Shown here: piece after piece, positions 37,640-51,578 of the stretch | Numbering within the stretch: the first letter of the stretch is position 1 | Layout of the letters: every line of letters begins with the position of its first letter | DNA from: Antitrichia curtipendula | Lineage: Eukaryota; Streptophyta; Bryopsida; Hypnales; Leucodontaceae | Length of the DNA stretch: 64,000 nt | Assembly: GCA_951230915.1 (NCBI GenBank) | Contig: OX579634.1 | Span: forward strand, 46,885,570-46,949,569 | Direction: 5' to 3' | Position numbers and translations under genes: made by a program | The notes under the pieces: generated by a model | What the model was told of the DNA's origin: nothing | Databases searched by the model: none | The model's input: only the letters and a program-made list of their open reading frames with translations

Positions 37640-39521
37640 GGCATGCCAGAGCTCTGACGCTTCTGACTCTCTGCTGCTCCAGCAAAAATGGAATTCGACC
37701 TATTGATCGATCGGTGAATCTCAGGCTCCCCATCAATGATTCAAACGGGTTGTCAGGAGGAGGCTCCTCCGTTCTCGGCCAGGATTGGTGCTTCTTACTG
37801 GTCTTGGAAACATCACTGTTCAATCTTTGTTACCGCCTTTGCCTGGGAGCTCGACAAATGAACTGGACAAGACATGGCCACGGGTAACATTGGTTTTGAA
37901 CTGCTTAAGACATGCTGAATGCATGATACGCAATTTTCAAGAATTTAGCATTGATTAAGCAATTCAAAACCAATATTACCATGAACATGAAAACTGCCTC
38001 CGCAGTGTGCAGTGTACTAGTGTGCATTTACTGCGTGACAGTCAGTGTCTTAAAATGCGAATTTACATCTGTAGGACCAAGGATTCTATGGTCGTTATTT
38101 GATGACATTGTGGAATATATATAATTCAGATGCGGCCAAATTTTTTGTCACTGAAGACGATTACATATGAATGATCCAAGACGAAATGAAAATTGGATAA
38201 TGGAAACTCGTCATATGACTCACTCAAGTCTACGAGAGGATCAATTTGGGCACATTAGAGGTTAATAACAAAAAGTCAATAAGCGAAAACTAGAAATCCA
38301 AATGTTTTTGAATCTCAAACTAAAGTATGCAGCAAAATTACAGGCGCTAGACGAGGTTACGTTACAGATTATCTGGTAACTATTTTCTTCACATTTTTTA
38401 GATACGGTATCAGCTGTTGTAATCCTGAGACAGCCCCTGGATACACTAAAAAATCATTGATCCCAGATTAGGCCGGCGGCGTTAGCATTGCTCTACTATT
38501 CGGTGGTCATGACTGCAACTGAAGTCTGCTCACGGATTCTACAGGATCCAAAAATCGAGCTGAAACATGGGGTAAGGTAGACTGAGGCTCCATTAACCAT
38601 ATCAGGTGACTGAGCTGCTTTGATTTGACATGTGCTAATTGTAAAAAATACTTACTTCATTGACATGGATTTGGGATTTTTGCAATTGTTTTGTAGCTTA
38701 ACACCAAATTTTAGATCGTGGGTTGTTCAGTGGTAAATGGAGACTTAGTTTGCATTACTTGCAAATAAAAGTGGTAATCTCGCTGGCATTGAATACTGTG
38801 AGCTGGGCGAAACCTTGGTACTCTTCTTCAGCGGATGCGCGCACTTGCACGGCAGACTTACAAGCAAATGAGAGTCACGTCGAAGGGAGATTCATGCGTT
38901 ACGGTAGAGCGTCCATTAATCACAGCCTGTGGAAGTACTCCACAGCCTAGCTAGCTCGTCGTCGTCATTATTGTCCATGGTTGAAGAAGGTCGAGAACAA
39001 AGCTTGTGTGACAGAAAGGCGCTTGATTTGTCAATGGCGGTATTCGCAAAGCGTGATGGATCAGACGACTCTCAAGAGCAATTGCGAAAGGATTACACCC
39101 TTGGAGGCCTCTTTCATGGCACAGCCTACGCGCCCACCTTGCAAGTGGTAATATGGAGGTTTGCGACGTTGGGACGATCGGTAGTGTTGCATGTTAAAGT
39201 GACATTAAAGAAGCACATGCGGGAAGTGGATTACAACTTTTCCACCCTTGTCAAACTTCTTAACTTATAAAGGACGGATTGGTGACCGTGGAAATCATCC
39301 CTTTGGTTACCATGTGAATCATTCGTTTAAAAAATTGCAAAAGCACTCATTGGAAGTCAAACTACTATAGAAGACCTCCCCTTTTCACAACAAAATTCTG
39401 AAGATGAATAATTGCACTTCTGTCCTACTAGAAGGATTCTTTGCCATCCATCGGATAGAAAACGTCTTTGTTGGCATTTAAGGGTTAAATTATCACTCTT
39501 GTATGCATTTTTTCTTGTAAC
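37640..39521. other. expansin upstream region and spacer
   Basis: No gene was recognised. A plus-strand frame at 38929-39270 (113 codons, beginning MEVLHSLASSSSSLLSM) has near-genic composition but no motif I can assign. The expansin promoter presumably occupies the left part. Confidence 0.45.
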
Positions 39522-39876
39522 TTAACCTTTAAGGGTTAAATTTTCAAGCATGTTGCCAGCTTGCCTTCAAGAATGAATCCAAAGAGTGACCACCATTTTG
39601 GGCATTTTTTCATACACATGTGACCATCTGAAGTGTAGCTTCCCAGTTTTCGCAAGGCCAAAAAAAGTTTTTTTTCCAATTCAAATGCTAATATCTTGCA
39701 ATCTACATGGTGGAAATTCCTGAATTTTTTTCCACATGTTCTCAAACTAGTTTACTACAAGATCCTATGGTTACATGTGTTCAAAAAAGTTATAAGAAAA
39801 AAATTTGGTACTTGTCCTAGAAATGACAATTTTGGAGCGTTTTGGTAAAACATAGTAAAAAACCTTTAGGGGTTAA
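39522..39876. mobile_element. short member of the TTAACCCC family
   Basis: Left TTAACCTTTAAGGG (39522-39535) and right CCTTTAGGGGTTAA (39863-39876) form an imperfect inverted repeat. The interior has 'cttgcaatctacatggtgga', 'tactacaagatcctatggtta' and 'tagaaatgacaatttt', which match the right third of the element at 24217-25131 in order. Confidence 0.55.
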
Positions 39877-40098
39877 CCTTCGCATGACTTTAAGGTTCTT
39901 ACTAGTAGGGTACTCCAAACTTGGGTTTGAGAATATTTCTTATATGAACATCATAGAGCATGGATCCACGAATGATCAATCAATGATGAGTTGTCGCCCT
40001 CCTTAATTAAGGCAATAGTTGTTACCTCAAAGTTATTGTACAAAAATTCTTACAAACTTTCCAACGCATGCATCTCTAAGAGAGAAAAAGAATTCATG

Positions 40099-40102
<4 letters not shown>

Positions 40103-40149
<47 letters not shown>
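40103..40149. repeat. (TA)n microsatellite
   Basis: About 23 uninterrupted TA units. It is a simple repeat that is likely to vary in length. Confidence 0.95.
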
Positions 40150-40151
<2 letters not shown>

Positions 40152-40236
40152 CTTGGACTGTAGTTGAGTATTAGAGATGTTATCTTCAAAGGAACAGCTT
40201 AAATTCACGACATTAGATGTAGTCACACCTTCGTCA

Positions 40237-40329
40237 CCCCATTCTCAATACTTGGAGAATGGGGATGTGGCGCTTTCTTGTTGATTTTTTGTGGCTTGCA
40301 GAGTTCCCATTCTCAAATAATTGAGAATG
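40237..40329. repeat. two neighbouring short hairpins
   Basis: CCCCATTCTC (40237-40246) pairs with GAGAATGGGG (40255-40264). Sixty bases on, CATTCTCAA (40308-40316) pairs with TTGAGAATG (40321-40329). The two hairpins share the CATTCTC/GAGAATG stem, so the four arms could also pair with one another. Confidence 0.6.
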
Positions 40330-41591
40330 CCCATTATTCTCCTCTGGAGATGAATAATGCATGTGAAGAAAAATTTACAGAAGAAGTATATATTCTGCTC
40401 CACTGCGCACTTTCACCCCCAAGTTCACTTTCATCCCGAGTTTTCACTGCTCCACTACATCCCGAGTTCTGCGCGTTCTGCGTTTCAGGTTTTTTTACAC
40501 CCCGAGTTCTGCGTGACCGAGAGCTTCCTAATTTCTGCTGGTAAATTTCTCGTTGTGCATTCTCTAGTCACTGGTGTTCTCCAAACAATAGAAAAGGAGT
40601 GTCACACCTTCTTCACGGTTTGTGGCTCCTAATTGGCTCCTCTTTCTCTCTCCTCAACTTCTCATTCTTCATTGAAATTTCGTTTTTAGAAAAGGTGTGG
40701 CTACCCCTAATTGGCACTTTCCAAGGCCGAATCCACACCAGGACGTTCTTCCTCTTTTCTCGAACTTTTTGCTGGAAATTGATGTTACATAACTGTTTTC
40801 AAAATTGATGTTTACAAATTGATGTTATCCATCCCTCCTTTTTCCACCGAAGGAAAGCCGGTCCACAGCTTTTAAAATACTGAGTGACTGTATCGTAGCT
40901 CTAACATGGCAACTGACTGACATGAAACAAAGTAAACCCACGGATCGGATAGACATGTCTGAATTTTTGAAGCCTGTGTATATCAGTCGTCGGAGGTAAC
41001 GTAACGTAGGTGATGCCCAAATGGAGAGCCAGCAGCATTGAAGCCGACGACGTGGGTGGAAGCAGACAAGACTCCTACCATTTTCGGCAAGGTTGTGAGA
41101 TCGAGGCCATTCACTTGCAAATAAAAGCAGTGTTTTTTAATTCCAACGCAAGCGGAAATTGCTCACGGCATTGTCAACGTAACCTGCTTGCTAGCTTTTC
41201 CTTCCTTCGGCGTGAGTTACTGAAGTTGAGCCCGCCTCCTTTGGCCTTGGAACTTCGCATTGGAAGCCGCAATCACTACAGGCACGATGTACTGTACAGT
41301 ACAGTTACTGCAGACTCTGACATCGTTTGCCGGTTTAGGGACGTCACTAAGTCTGTCCTGGGAGTCTGTAAGTTACTGCTGATCGAAGTGTGACTGTCCA
41401 ACCTCGAGAATGAATGACAGCTGAGCATTGGAACAGCGAGTCTGTCGTGCAACACGGAAGACTTACTTGCACTGAATTGGACAGACTCTGGACACTTTTC
41501 TTCCTCAAGTTCGGCGTGCGATTTGCTTGTGTTCCTGCGATGTCTGTCTGTAAGGGAAAGTAAGTAAAGGAAGGAGGTTCTAGAAGCGCAC
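40330..41591. other. spacer with no recognised gene
   Basis: Around 40425-40520 the phrase CATCCCGAGTT / CACCCCGAGTTCTGCG recurs three or four times. Composition is near-genic, but frames on both strands lack protein features. Confidence 0.45.
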
Positions 41592-41708
41592 AGGCTCTGG
41601 AACCGCCCACCCCCTAAAATGTACACTGTTTGTACATGGTGTTTTTTCATAGCTTTCACTGATGTACAAATAGTGTACATTTTAGGGGGTGGGCGGGTCT
41701 GGAGCCTT
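41592..41708. repeat. near-perfect long hairpin
   Basis: The core arms 41604-41637 (CGCCCACCCCCTAAAATGTA...) and 41662-41695 are complementary over 34 bases with about one mismatch and a 24-base loop. Weaker pairing (GGCTCTGGAAC / GTCTGGAGCC) extends the stem to roughly 46 bases per arm. No coding frame is present. Confidence 0.85.
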
Positions 41709-41959
41709 ATGCCAGTTCAACTTCAAAATTTCATGACTAATTCCACAAAATTTCAGAAAATATGAAATGACTTGGGTTAGATGCCAAGTCCACTTTCTCT
41801 TTCAAGGAAAATTTACTGAAAAGTATTTCAAGAAGTTTCACCTCCCCAAAATTCAACTCCAGCTCTTAGGTGGTCGACTTATGAACCTACTACCTTAAGT
41901 GCAGGGAGAAAAGATAAGTGAACTTCAACGCATAATAGGACGGTGGCGTTAGGTAAATT

Positions 41960-42115
41960 GTTCCATTCCATTTTAGATTAAATGGGAGCAAGCCCACTAT
42001 GGGCTAAATTAATGTTAGTGGTGTACATTCAAATTTTGAAATGTATATCACTAACATAATTTAGCATTTTAGCCCACAATGGGCTTGTTTTTGTTTGGTC
42101 TAGAATGAAATGAGA
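41960..42115. repeat. long imperfect hairpin
   Basis: The left arm includes ATTCCATTTTAGA, AGCAAGCCCACTATGGGCTA and ATGTTAGTGGTGTACATTCAAA. The right arm mirrors these as TTTGAAATGTATATCACTAAC, TAGCCCACAATGGGCTTG and TCTAGAATGAAATG, with small insertions. Each arm is about 75 bases and the loop is only a few bases. It is a foldback-type MITE or an inverted duplication. Confidence 0.75.
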
Positions 42116-43240
42116 TAGTTTATTTTAAATGAAGAGTCTCTTCATTTAATCCTTAAACAATAGACCTTGTTCGAGGGGTTGGATTTCTAGAGAATCTTTA
42201 AAAAAACTACTTTGGTTCTCAATTCAATGTGAGCTTCATTGGTATCATTCTCTCTTAGTCTTTGAAAGCCATGCCTCTATCAATCTAAGTCTTGGGTTTT
42301 GAATCACAATTTGAACTTGTAGTTTTTGCATTGGGAAGTCTGAAAAAATAATTTGGATAGGGGCTTTAAGGTGGCCTTGGGGAGGGTGGAAGTTCATCAT
42401 TGATTGCTCATTTGAACAAGTTACATGATGCCATTTAAATTTGGGCAATTGTCTTAGGATCTCAAATGTCCTTCAAGGATTAAGATCCCATGATTGAATA
42501 TGAGACGTTTGTACAAGTGACACTTATGCTACATACAATTGCTAGAAGGGAGACTTTTTTTTAATTTTTGAGACTAGATTTTATAGTTGGAGATGGATAT
42601 TTGTTGGTGGATGAGGGTAATGATTTGATAATGGATCTATAAGGTAAGTGCACTGTAATCAACACTAAGTAATAGCAATTGATTATAGTTGTGGGTTGTT
42701 TATATATAGTATTTGCAAATACTGAGAAAGTCCAACCATTATCAAATGTTTGGTGGACATGATGTTTGGCATGCAAGTGGCCAATCTACTACTACTGGTA
42801 AATTTGTAGCAAATATAGCTACAAGTTTAAGATATATTTCTGTAAAAAAATTAAAGAATATATCCACTTTTCTAATTTTGGAAAAATAAATAGAAATTAT
42901 TGCTTATGAAAGAAATACAAAAGGCTCATTGCGAATATGGATTATTTTTTAACGATGTTTTAAATCCCTTTCACAATGGATGAAATTGCTAAGTTGTTAA
43001 AAAAATCTTCAAAAGAATATTGCTCCATTTTGGAGGAATGTATGCACATTTGGTTGACTAAATCATTAATCATCGACATCTTTGCATTGTTTCATCCATT
43101 TCTCCGTAAGTAAAAAGCTTCATGACTCCAGTAAAATTTATAAAAAAAGAAAAAGAAATAATTCCTCCTGGTTGAGAATTCACCGCCGAGTATTTAGCTG
43201 ACAAACCCTAATCAACGCTTCCAAGACAGATTCCCGAGAC
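42116..43240. other. AT-rich spacer
   Basis: No gene or structured repeat was recognised. Confidence 0.5.
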
Positions 43241-45060
43241 GCTTTGGCCTTGCTCCTTAAACCCTAAACCCTCACGCTCGCTCGTTCGTGCGCACTGCCA
43301 CCTCGCAACTTGCTCCGCATTTTGTCTTCCACACTAAATCACCGCTGCTGGCTCCATTCTAATTAACGAAGTTAGTGCTGTGGAGAATCCCGCCGCAGAT
43401 GGATTGTCTGTAAATTAATTGTTTTCGATACTGGCCAGACGAAAATATGCAAGCAAGTAGCGAGGGCGCTCGCCCACTTGTAGGTGGAATGTGGCTTTTG
43501 TACGTGTAGTACGTGTTTGTTGTTTCCGTGACTGCACGTTCCTTCTGTCAGAGGTCAGTCTCTGCCTGTCAGATATTCTCCAGTCTCTTCGTCTCTTGTC
43601 AGTCGTTCGGTCGACACAATGGCTCCCATCATGGAGTGCCTGGCTTTGTGATGATCACTGACAATCGGGAGTGATCTGTCGACGTGATCATGAGCTTGAA
43701 TTGGCCCCCTGACTTCTTGCGCAATTTGTTTGGCTTGATTGGGAGCGAACCACTTGCTGCTTGTCGTGAGTATCATCGAGTCACTCGATTGCTGTTTGAT
43801 TTGTACGAACGCCGTTGTATGCATTGTCACTATGCTTGACATCATTCGATCATTGTCGTCATTCGATCGTTAGTTCACCAATCTAACTCTTGTTTAGAGG
43901 TCGCCTCCTGTGTTTGATTTTCAGTGACGTGATTAAAATTCGTGGAAAGAGAATGGAGTATCGTATTTAGGGTTTCGGAACATGCTAACCCTAAATTATT
44001 TTCCCTTTCTGCTTGCGGTAAAATTCCAAGACGGTAGACTGCCTGATTTCTGTGCATTGTGCGGCTAGAAGCAAGCGCTCCCCACACACTGCCATGTGCT
44101 CACTGTGCAGGCGTCAGTGCAGAAAGCCTGTGGCTTGTTCTCGTGCACATTGGCTTGTTGTCTTGGCGACCCCACTTCATCATACATGCTCGGTTTACAA
44201 GGTTGATCGATGTCTCCCAACGAGCGGTGATCGAGTTAATAATGGCCGTCAAGGTAGTCACCCTGAGGTACAATTTACCGATTGCTGGAACGTTCAATGC
44301 ACTCTTGTTCATAATCATGGGCCTCCCGAATTGTATGTTATCCACTGAAATGGACGCTCATCAGTGCTAAATCAGAGAGATAAGGTATCATGATGCTTCA
44401 ATTCAATTTGTACTGTTGCTTGTTCCTACATGCAGCGGTGTCAGAGCCCTGGCTTGAAGTCAGCAGAAGGACACGTTGATTCACAACAACAAGTTTCCTA
44501 CTCGGGTGAGTCTTTTCCCTCACCAGAAGGACACAATCAAAGCATGGATTGCAATCAAACTGGAATAATGCTGCATTGTTCACACCCGGTGATGATTAGT
44601 GCTGGGAGTCATCAACTTGGGTGCCCACCGCATCGATTGACCTTCAACGCAGGTATAAAGAGTGCAAGTGTCGAGAAGGGGAATCAGATCTAAGAGGAAA
44701 GCTATTGTCACAGAGAGAAGACATTCGCAAGGATCCGAGCCAGTATGCCAAGTCCAAGTTAGTACTCTCTTGTCCCTCTCTCTTTGGTTAAGTGAAAGTT
44801 TTTTGAGCCAATCGCAATGCTCTCTTGTTGGTTGGTCAGATCAAGGTTGTACACTTGTACCTTAATTATAACTCTCCTACTCCAATGCGAGTCCTTTGAT
44901 TCAACCAAGATTCAAAAGAATGAGATGGCGTTAATTTTTTCTGATAACTTTCTCGAAGCTCCTGGCTCTCTGTTATCCAATCCACATGTAAGGGAAGCTC
45001 ACTTTTTGGCATGATAGGAATCCCTTGTTGTTGGAGCAACTTATCCATCATTTATTGTAG
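43241..45060. other. GC-richer, promoter-like stretch with telo-box, no clear coding gene
   Basis: AAACCCTAAACCCT (43259-43272) is a double telo-box motif, typical of plant promoters of ribosomal-protein, translation-factor and snoRNA-host genes. About 1.8 kb of genic base composition follows, but no frame on either strand looks like a protein; the longest (44059-44370) has no recognisable domain. It could be a non-coding transcription unit, a gene with very short exons, or a decayed gene. Confidence 0.35.
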
Positions 45061-45336
45061 TGATTTCTAGTATTGAGGGCCTGTTGATGGATCGTGTTTA
45101 TGACTCTATGATGCAGTGAACTCTTAACCGAACCTTTGACTGAAAGTTGAAGTCTCAGAGGTCCAGGCACTGACTTGTCATCAAACATACCTTTCTATCT
45201 TTGTTGTGATTCTATAAGCATAATTATTTTATTTTTTTGACAATTCTGCTTGTTGGATGTGCTAAGGATGTGGTACTAGATCATGGGAGACTGATGAAAA
45301 GTCATGGCACGCAATGGTAGGTGCATAGACCATAAA

Positions 45337-45456
45337 GCACTGCCAAGCATATTCAAACATTGTAAGTACAAACATCATAAGTACAAACATTGTAACTGAA
45401 GCACCGCCAAGCATATTCAAACATTGTGCTACATAAGTGCAAACATTGTAAGTGCA
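45337..45456. repeat. two-copy tandem repeat, 63-bp period
   Basis: GCACTGCCAAGCATATTCAA followed by ACATTGT (45337 onward) recurs at 45400 as GCACCGCCAAGCATATTCAA followed by ACATTGT. Each is followed by 'aagt(a/g)caaacattgtaa' text, itself repeated inside the unit. Confidence 0.8.
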
Positions 45457-45462
45457 GGACAA

Positions 45463-48400
45463 GATTGGCATTTCTTTGTCAAATATTTGATTGATTTTGG
45501 AAAATAAGAAATAAGGAGTGACCAGATTGGCATCTCTTTATCAAATTCTAAAAATTAATATTAGGGCTTTGCAACTCTCCGTGCTATCAATGGTACTTGA
45601 CTAAAGGTTTCTAGACCTTGGTGATGGGTTTCACACAAATATTGAAGTCTAGAAAGCATTAGATTTCTAGTAGGAATCATTTTTCATTGATACTCTTTGA
45701 CTATTAATTTGCAATTCTATTTAAAATAGAGTCCAAGACAAAAATAAAAATCCCATTTCTATCATATGTTTCCTACACAATCAATTCTTTGTTAACTTTA
45801 AAACTAACTACATGTTTCAAAAGCTAAGAAAGATAGACAAAAGATAGTCAAATTTGAGGTGTAGGCTATTGGTCTACCATATTTTTAATCCCTATTAAGC
45901 AAATTTTAGATCTACAACTCCCAATGACAATGTTTGTTCATCAACATCCACCAAGTAAATACCATTTTTGCTCTAAACCACTCTTCAAGATCTAAAAATC
46001 TTCAATTCAATCCAATGTCTTGAAGATTAGGAATAAATTAGAGATAATTTGGTTGTGGATTGGTCTTGGAGTTGTAATGGTTTTAGAGCTTTCTACCCAT
46101 GATTTTACTTTAGTTGTTCAAGCCCACTTGATATGCCTCAAAATATAATTCCTTTAGTCTCTTTTTTTCAACTTTGAAAATACGTAGTTAATTTAAAATT
46201 TGGTGAAAATTTGACTATGTAGGAAAGAATAGCAATGAAGAATGGATCTTTTAGTCTCCTACTCTATAGAATTTTTTGGAAATATTGAGCAATATTTGGA
46301 AAATGAATTTGAAACCATGGGTGCTAATTTTCTAATTTTCTAATGACATAGTAGAAAAACTTGCACCATGATGTTTTACACTATAATATTATCCTATACA
46401 AAGATATGCAAAGTTTTTTTTAGCATATATTGCATTTCATATGAATTGTTGCACTTTTATTTTAGAAATTCATGGTAATTTCAAATTTTCACAAAACAAT
46501 GTGAAATTTTTATAACTAATAAAAGATATATATTACACAATTCTCACAAACATGGTTGCAAAATGAAGTTTGAAGATGTAATTAAATAGGCTTATTTGAT
46601 CATGGTTAAACTACCATATGTTTGTAGACTTTACTTGACATGGAAGTCATTGCAACAATGAACTTGGTATTGTGGACTTTGGAGGTGTATGTTGACCAAT
46701 AATTGGTGTTGAACCTTATATTTATCTATAGCTAAATGCTAAAGAGCAAGATCCTATAGTTGCAAAGTGGATCCTATATTCTACTCATTTTTAAAGTCTC
46801 ATTGATTGCTTCAAAAGCCTTTCAACTCTCTCAATTTTTTTTAATTCCAAATATTTTAGATTTTGTTTTGAAAATCAATTGAACTTCAAAGGTTCCCAAT
46901 GGTTCCCTCAAAAAACTTTTCAACTCCCTCAATTCAAAGACATAGAATTTTTTGTGGACTTTAATTTAGTTGTGTGTCTTCAAAATTCATTAGTTTGGTC
47001 ATAAGTTCATTCTACTATTTTTGTCCTTATTTTATTCCACCTTTTCTTTTTGTCTTAGCTTCATTTCATCATTTTCATCTTGGCTTCAATTTTAGTTGTG
47101 GCTTCAAATGCACTCTATGGGTGTGAAGTGGATCCTATATTCGTGAATACAAAAAACCAAAAGGTCACTCAAAAATCAACTAAAGCATTTTCGACCTAAA
47201 AGTTGGAACTAAAAATAATTCTCCTTGTATAATCTTTATTTGGGAAAAATGAGTTACCAAAAATTACATCTATTTTTAGAATAATTTTTCACCTAAATCC
47301 ACCATGCATACAAGTAACATACATTTTGGCAAATTCCAAAGCTACTAGGATTCATGCATCAAATTGAGATTTTTAATGGAAGTGGGACTTATAGAATCTT
47401 CATTCATCAATATTCATCTTCATCAACTCTTCCACTATGTAGACTTTACTCTTAAAAAATGCACTTTTAATTTGGCATGTTTCAAAATGTTTCAAGCTTT
47501 GCCTTCATGAAAGGGTCCTTATTTAAAGAATATTCTTTTTAAAGGACATTGATTTCTTTAATAATACAATCTACTATAGTCTCTTGTTATATGTTTTATT
47601 ATTTTCAAAGTCAATTACTTATTACTACTATTATGCTAGTTGTTGCAAATATGACCTCTTACAAATTACTGACTAATATATACACTTTTTGATACAAATT
47701 TTGGATATAGCTGTATTCAACTAATATATTGAAATATATTAAAATTTCATAAATTCACAGTTTCTTCATATGGGTTCCAAAAATACAAGCTATAGGAATT
47801 TAGAAGTCTAATTTCAATTGCCAACAAGTTTCAATAGAAACAACTATAATTTAGTAGTAGAAATAATGTTTGCAAGCATGATTGGTTGCGTACTATGATG
47901 CTATTAGATGGCTCAAATCTACTAGGTATTTCAAATCTAGAGGAAGGTTAATTTATGAAAAAAATAATTTGTTTGATAATATCTACTAAGTCAAATGACT
48001 AAATGCCATAGACCCATAGATATTCAAATTATATAATATAATTCCAAAATTTATTCATCATTATAATTTACATTTTAAATTCTATGATAAGAGTATTAGT
48101 GTAATAGGCAATTAAATATTAGAAACCTATGCATCTACTTAAGAAGATAAATGTTATTAAATGAAAATTTTATAATATTATTTTATAATAATAAATGATA
48201 AATTTTCATATATAGAAAATTTTCTAGTTTGAAATTACAAATTGTTTCTAAATATGTAATAAAAAATTTCTGGAGCAAATAAAAATTTGCCTAATTAAAA
48301 TGGAATTACTTGCATTTTATTTACTTATGTTTTAGTATAATAGTATATTGTAGGATAAGGCTACAATTTTGGACATCAATTGACTACAACAAATGAATCA

Positions 48401-51063
48401 ATTAAGGGATTGAATAATAAAAAAATTTGTCGCACACTTGCTAAAATAATTAACATTGTATTCTAAGTCATTTTCAAATCTAATTAATCAATGGAATAAT
48501 AGTATCTACATGTAAATACTTGTTCAGAAAAAATTGCAGACCAATTGCAAAAATTTAGTATAAAGACTATTGAAAAAATATTTAAATATTTATAAAGAAT
48601 TTCAACTTGGATCAAGGAATTGTTAGAGGGTTTAATGTAAGACTTGATACAAGATTAGATAATTGGATGTTCTAAATTAATACTTATTGAAATATTAAAA
48701 TCCAATTGCAATGCTAATAAAAGAAATAAAATGAAATAAAATGAAGAAACTTGTAATTGAATGCTAACTGAGATTAATTGGATCAATTGTTGTTATGATA
48801 AAATTATATAGAGAGAAATCTTGTACATCTCATTTTTTTTTATTATTGGCTAAATAAATACTTTTTTATATGCTTGACTTTTAATATTTATTCTATACAA
48901 GAAAAAATCAACAAACTCATAAAATTTAATCTTTAACCTTGTTAATCTTGTAAAGACCAAACATTTAATTTTTGAAAAATGGATGAATGCGAATAAGTCC
49001 TAAACACACAAATTTTTGTTTGTTCCATCTGTCTAAATGTTTATAGATTTTTGTATTGATTCTTTTACATTTGAATGGTATAGTTTTCAAAAAAATTCTT
49101 TACAAATATTCTATAGTTCAATAGGCATAGACATGTTTTAAGACCTCAAAAAATAACTTTTCTAATTCATTAAATGACTTGTTAAAAATACTTGAATAAA
49201 TAAATAAATAAAATCCTTTAAGGTCTACTCCATGGTCCTTATGGACTTAATCAATGGACAATTGTCCATCAAATAAATAATTAGAAACTTAAACAAGTTC
49301 ATACAAAGTCAAATTTGAAAGTTTTCTTTTTCAAAATTTTGATACAAAGCGTGGTTATATGCTCCTTTGAATTTGGAAAAACTCATTTTTTTTTCAATTT
49401 AGCAAGTGAATCTAAATGTATTCTATTGAAAATTTTAAGGCAAAGTAGGCAACTTGGAACAATTTGGACTAAAGCTCTTCTTACTTTTGAAATTTGGCAA
49501 GTAAGTAACTAGCAAGATATTACAGACAATTGTAATGAAAAAATACTATATTTTATACAATTTTTTATGGTTGAATTTTTTAAAATCTATTTTTTCACAA
49601 TGCATTGGGAAAAGGCAATTCTAAATGTTTATTATAAAAACATATTCATGAAATCTTTAGGGCTAAATATAAAAAATATTATTTGGTATTGAATCAAAAA
49701 TACAATTCAAAATACAATTTATATGCATATTTGATATAGATATTTGTTTCAAAGAAGTGGTTTGTATTCAATTCTACAAACATGGACACCAAAATTTAGA
49801 TATAACATCTTGATGTTTTAATGATTGCTATTGATGAATGGATGTGCAATACTTTTTATTTTTAATTGACGTTTTTATTAATGCATATATATATTTTTTA
49901 ATTTCTTTATTTTCTTGTTTGATACATGCATGTATTAGAATTAATTGTAAAGTGCCTCAAATGAGAGACCAAGAGTGAGAGCTTGACAAATAGAAGGTAT
50001 GTCAAACTTAAAAAGTGAGAGCTCTAGTGTTTGCGACTTAAAAAAAACAAGGAATGAATCTCTTTGAAACACCAAAACTAAGGATCATGGGAGTTTGATG
50101 CCAAGTTTCAACTTGCATCATGGGTGTCACGAGCACCAATAAACTTTAGACTTTAAAAAGAGTACATTCCATTGCAATTTGGGGTCAAATTCATAACAAA
50201 TTTATAATTTATAATAAATCAGGTGATTTATAAAAATTGAATTACAAATATTATTCAAGAACAATTCTTAATATTCAAAGATGGTAATAATAGTTTGATG
50301 AATTCCATATTATGATGAATTCCATGTTTGATGATACATATTGGAATGAGAATGTAACAAGCTGCTTGTCTAAATTATTAAACGAGATGTCTATTACATT
50401 TTTAATAACTTACAAATTTTTGGGGGTGGAGTGTATTCTTCTATTGGTTGTTCCACGAATTGTTTGTTTGTTTGTAGATATAATGCTATTTGTTTTTATT
50501 GATCTCTTTACTGTATTTCTTGCATTGCAGTGTGAAATTGTCTTGCCACTAATACAAAAGTGAAGTGGCACAATGACAAGGGAAGATTCATTAGATGGCA
50601 AATGAGGGATCTATGAATCGACAATTTTGAGCAATAATCATTGCAAGAGAAGGCAAAGGCAAGAACAAAAGGCTTTTGTACAATAATACAGCTAAGTAGG
50701 TGCAAAGTGAAGTGCAAGGTGACTCCCTAAGTGCTAATTTGTCTACCACAGATGACAAAAGAAGTGTAGATTAATTTTTTTTTAATTTTCCAATTTTTTT
50801 AAGGATAAGTCAAAAAACATATTCTTGAAATCCCCATTTTACTACACGAACAATTTCTACTAGCATTTCAAATTGTTTTATGATAATCTATAATTTTAAG
50901 CAAAAGATTTGTGATTTGAAATTTTCATAATCTAAAATTCAAAACCATATTGCAAATGCCAAAGAAAAAATATAACTCTTATGAGTGAATGCTCCAAAAA
51001 CTGTAGATTATAAGGAACAAGTTGAATAATACTAGACAATTTAGGATTCAACATGGAGCAACT
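45463..51063. other. long AT-rich stretch without recognised genes
   Basis: I see no protein-like frame on either strand, no RNA gene and no convincing paired terminal repeats in these 5.6 kb. Composition is very AT-rich and stop codons are dense. It is probably decayed transposon DNA. Confidence 0.5.
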
Positions 51064-51578
51064 AAGGTAAACCAGCCTATGACAGGCATAATGACTGATT
51101 TGGTATGTTGCCATTAGCAAAATAAAATCAGATTTTTTTCTAGTAGAGACAACTTTGAGAAATGAAAGAAGCAGTTAAAATTTTAGTTTTTGGACAAAGT
51201 AGGAATTTGTTATGAATGTTTTAAGTATTTTTCCAAAACAGTTTGTAGACTATCTGAAATCAATAAAATACGTCTTCATGATGGTCATCTTACCACCTAG
51301 TGTAGTCTTCAGATTTCCTAACACAACCACAAGAATTTTTAATGTGGCCATCACACAAAGGAATAAAAAAACAACTCTTTATGATGAGTTTACACTCACA
51401 ATGTGTAAGTGTCCTATGATAGTCATTACTAATTCTATCACAATCACCTAATGCACTAATGTGGGCCACTAACCAACCTAATTAAATTGTAGAAGCAAAA
51501 ATCTGAAATGGACTGTAATGGGGGGGTTATGTAGATGTCTACATTAGACAGTTGGCCTGTCATAGGTTGGTTTACCTT
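51064..51578. mobile_element. MITE-like element with 24-bp inverted ends
   Basis: AAGGTAAACCAGCCTATGAC then AGGC (51064-51087) is inverted at 51555-51578 with a single mismatch. The 515-bp interior has no plausible protein. The bases outside differ, so no target duplication could be defined. Confidence 0.75.
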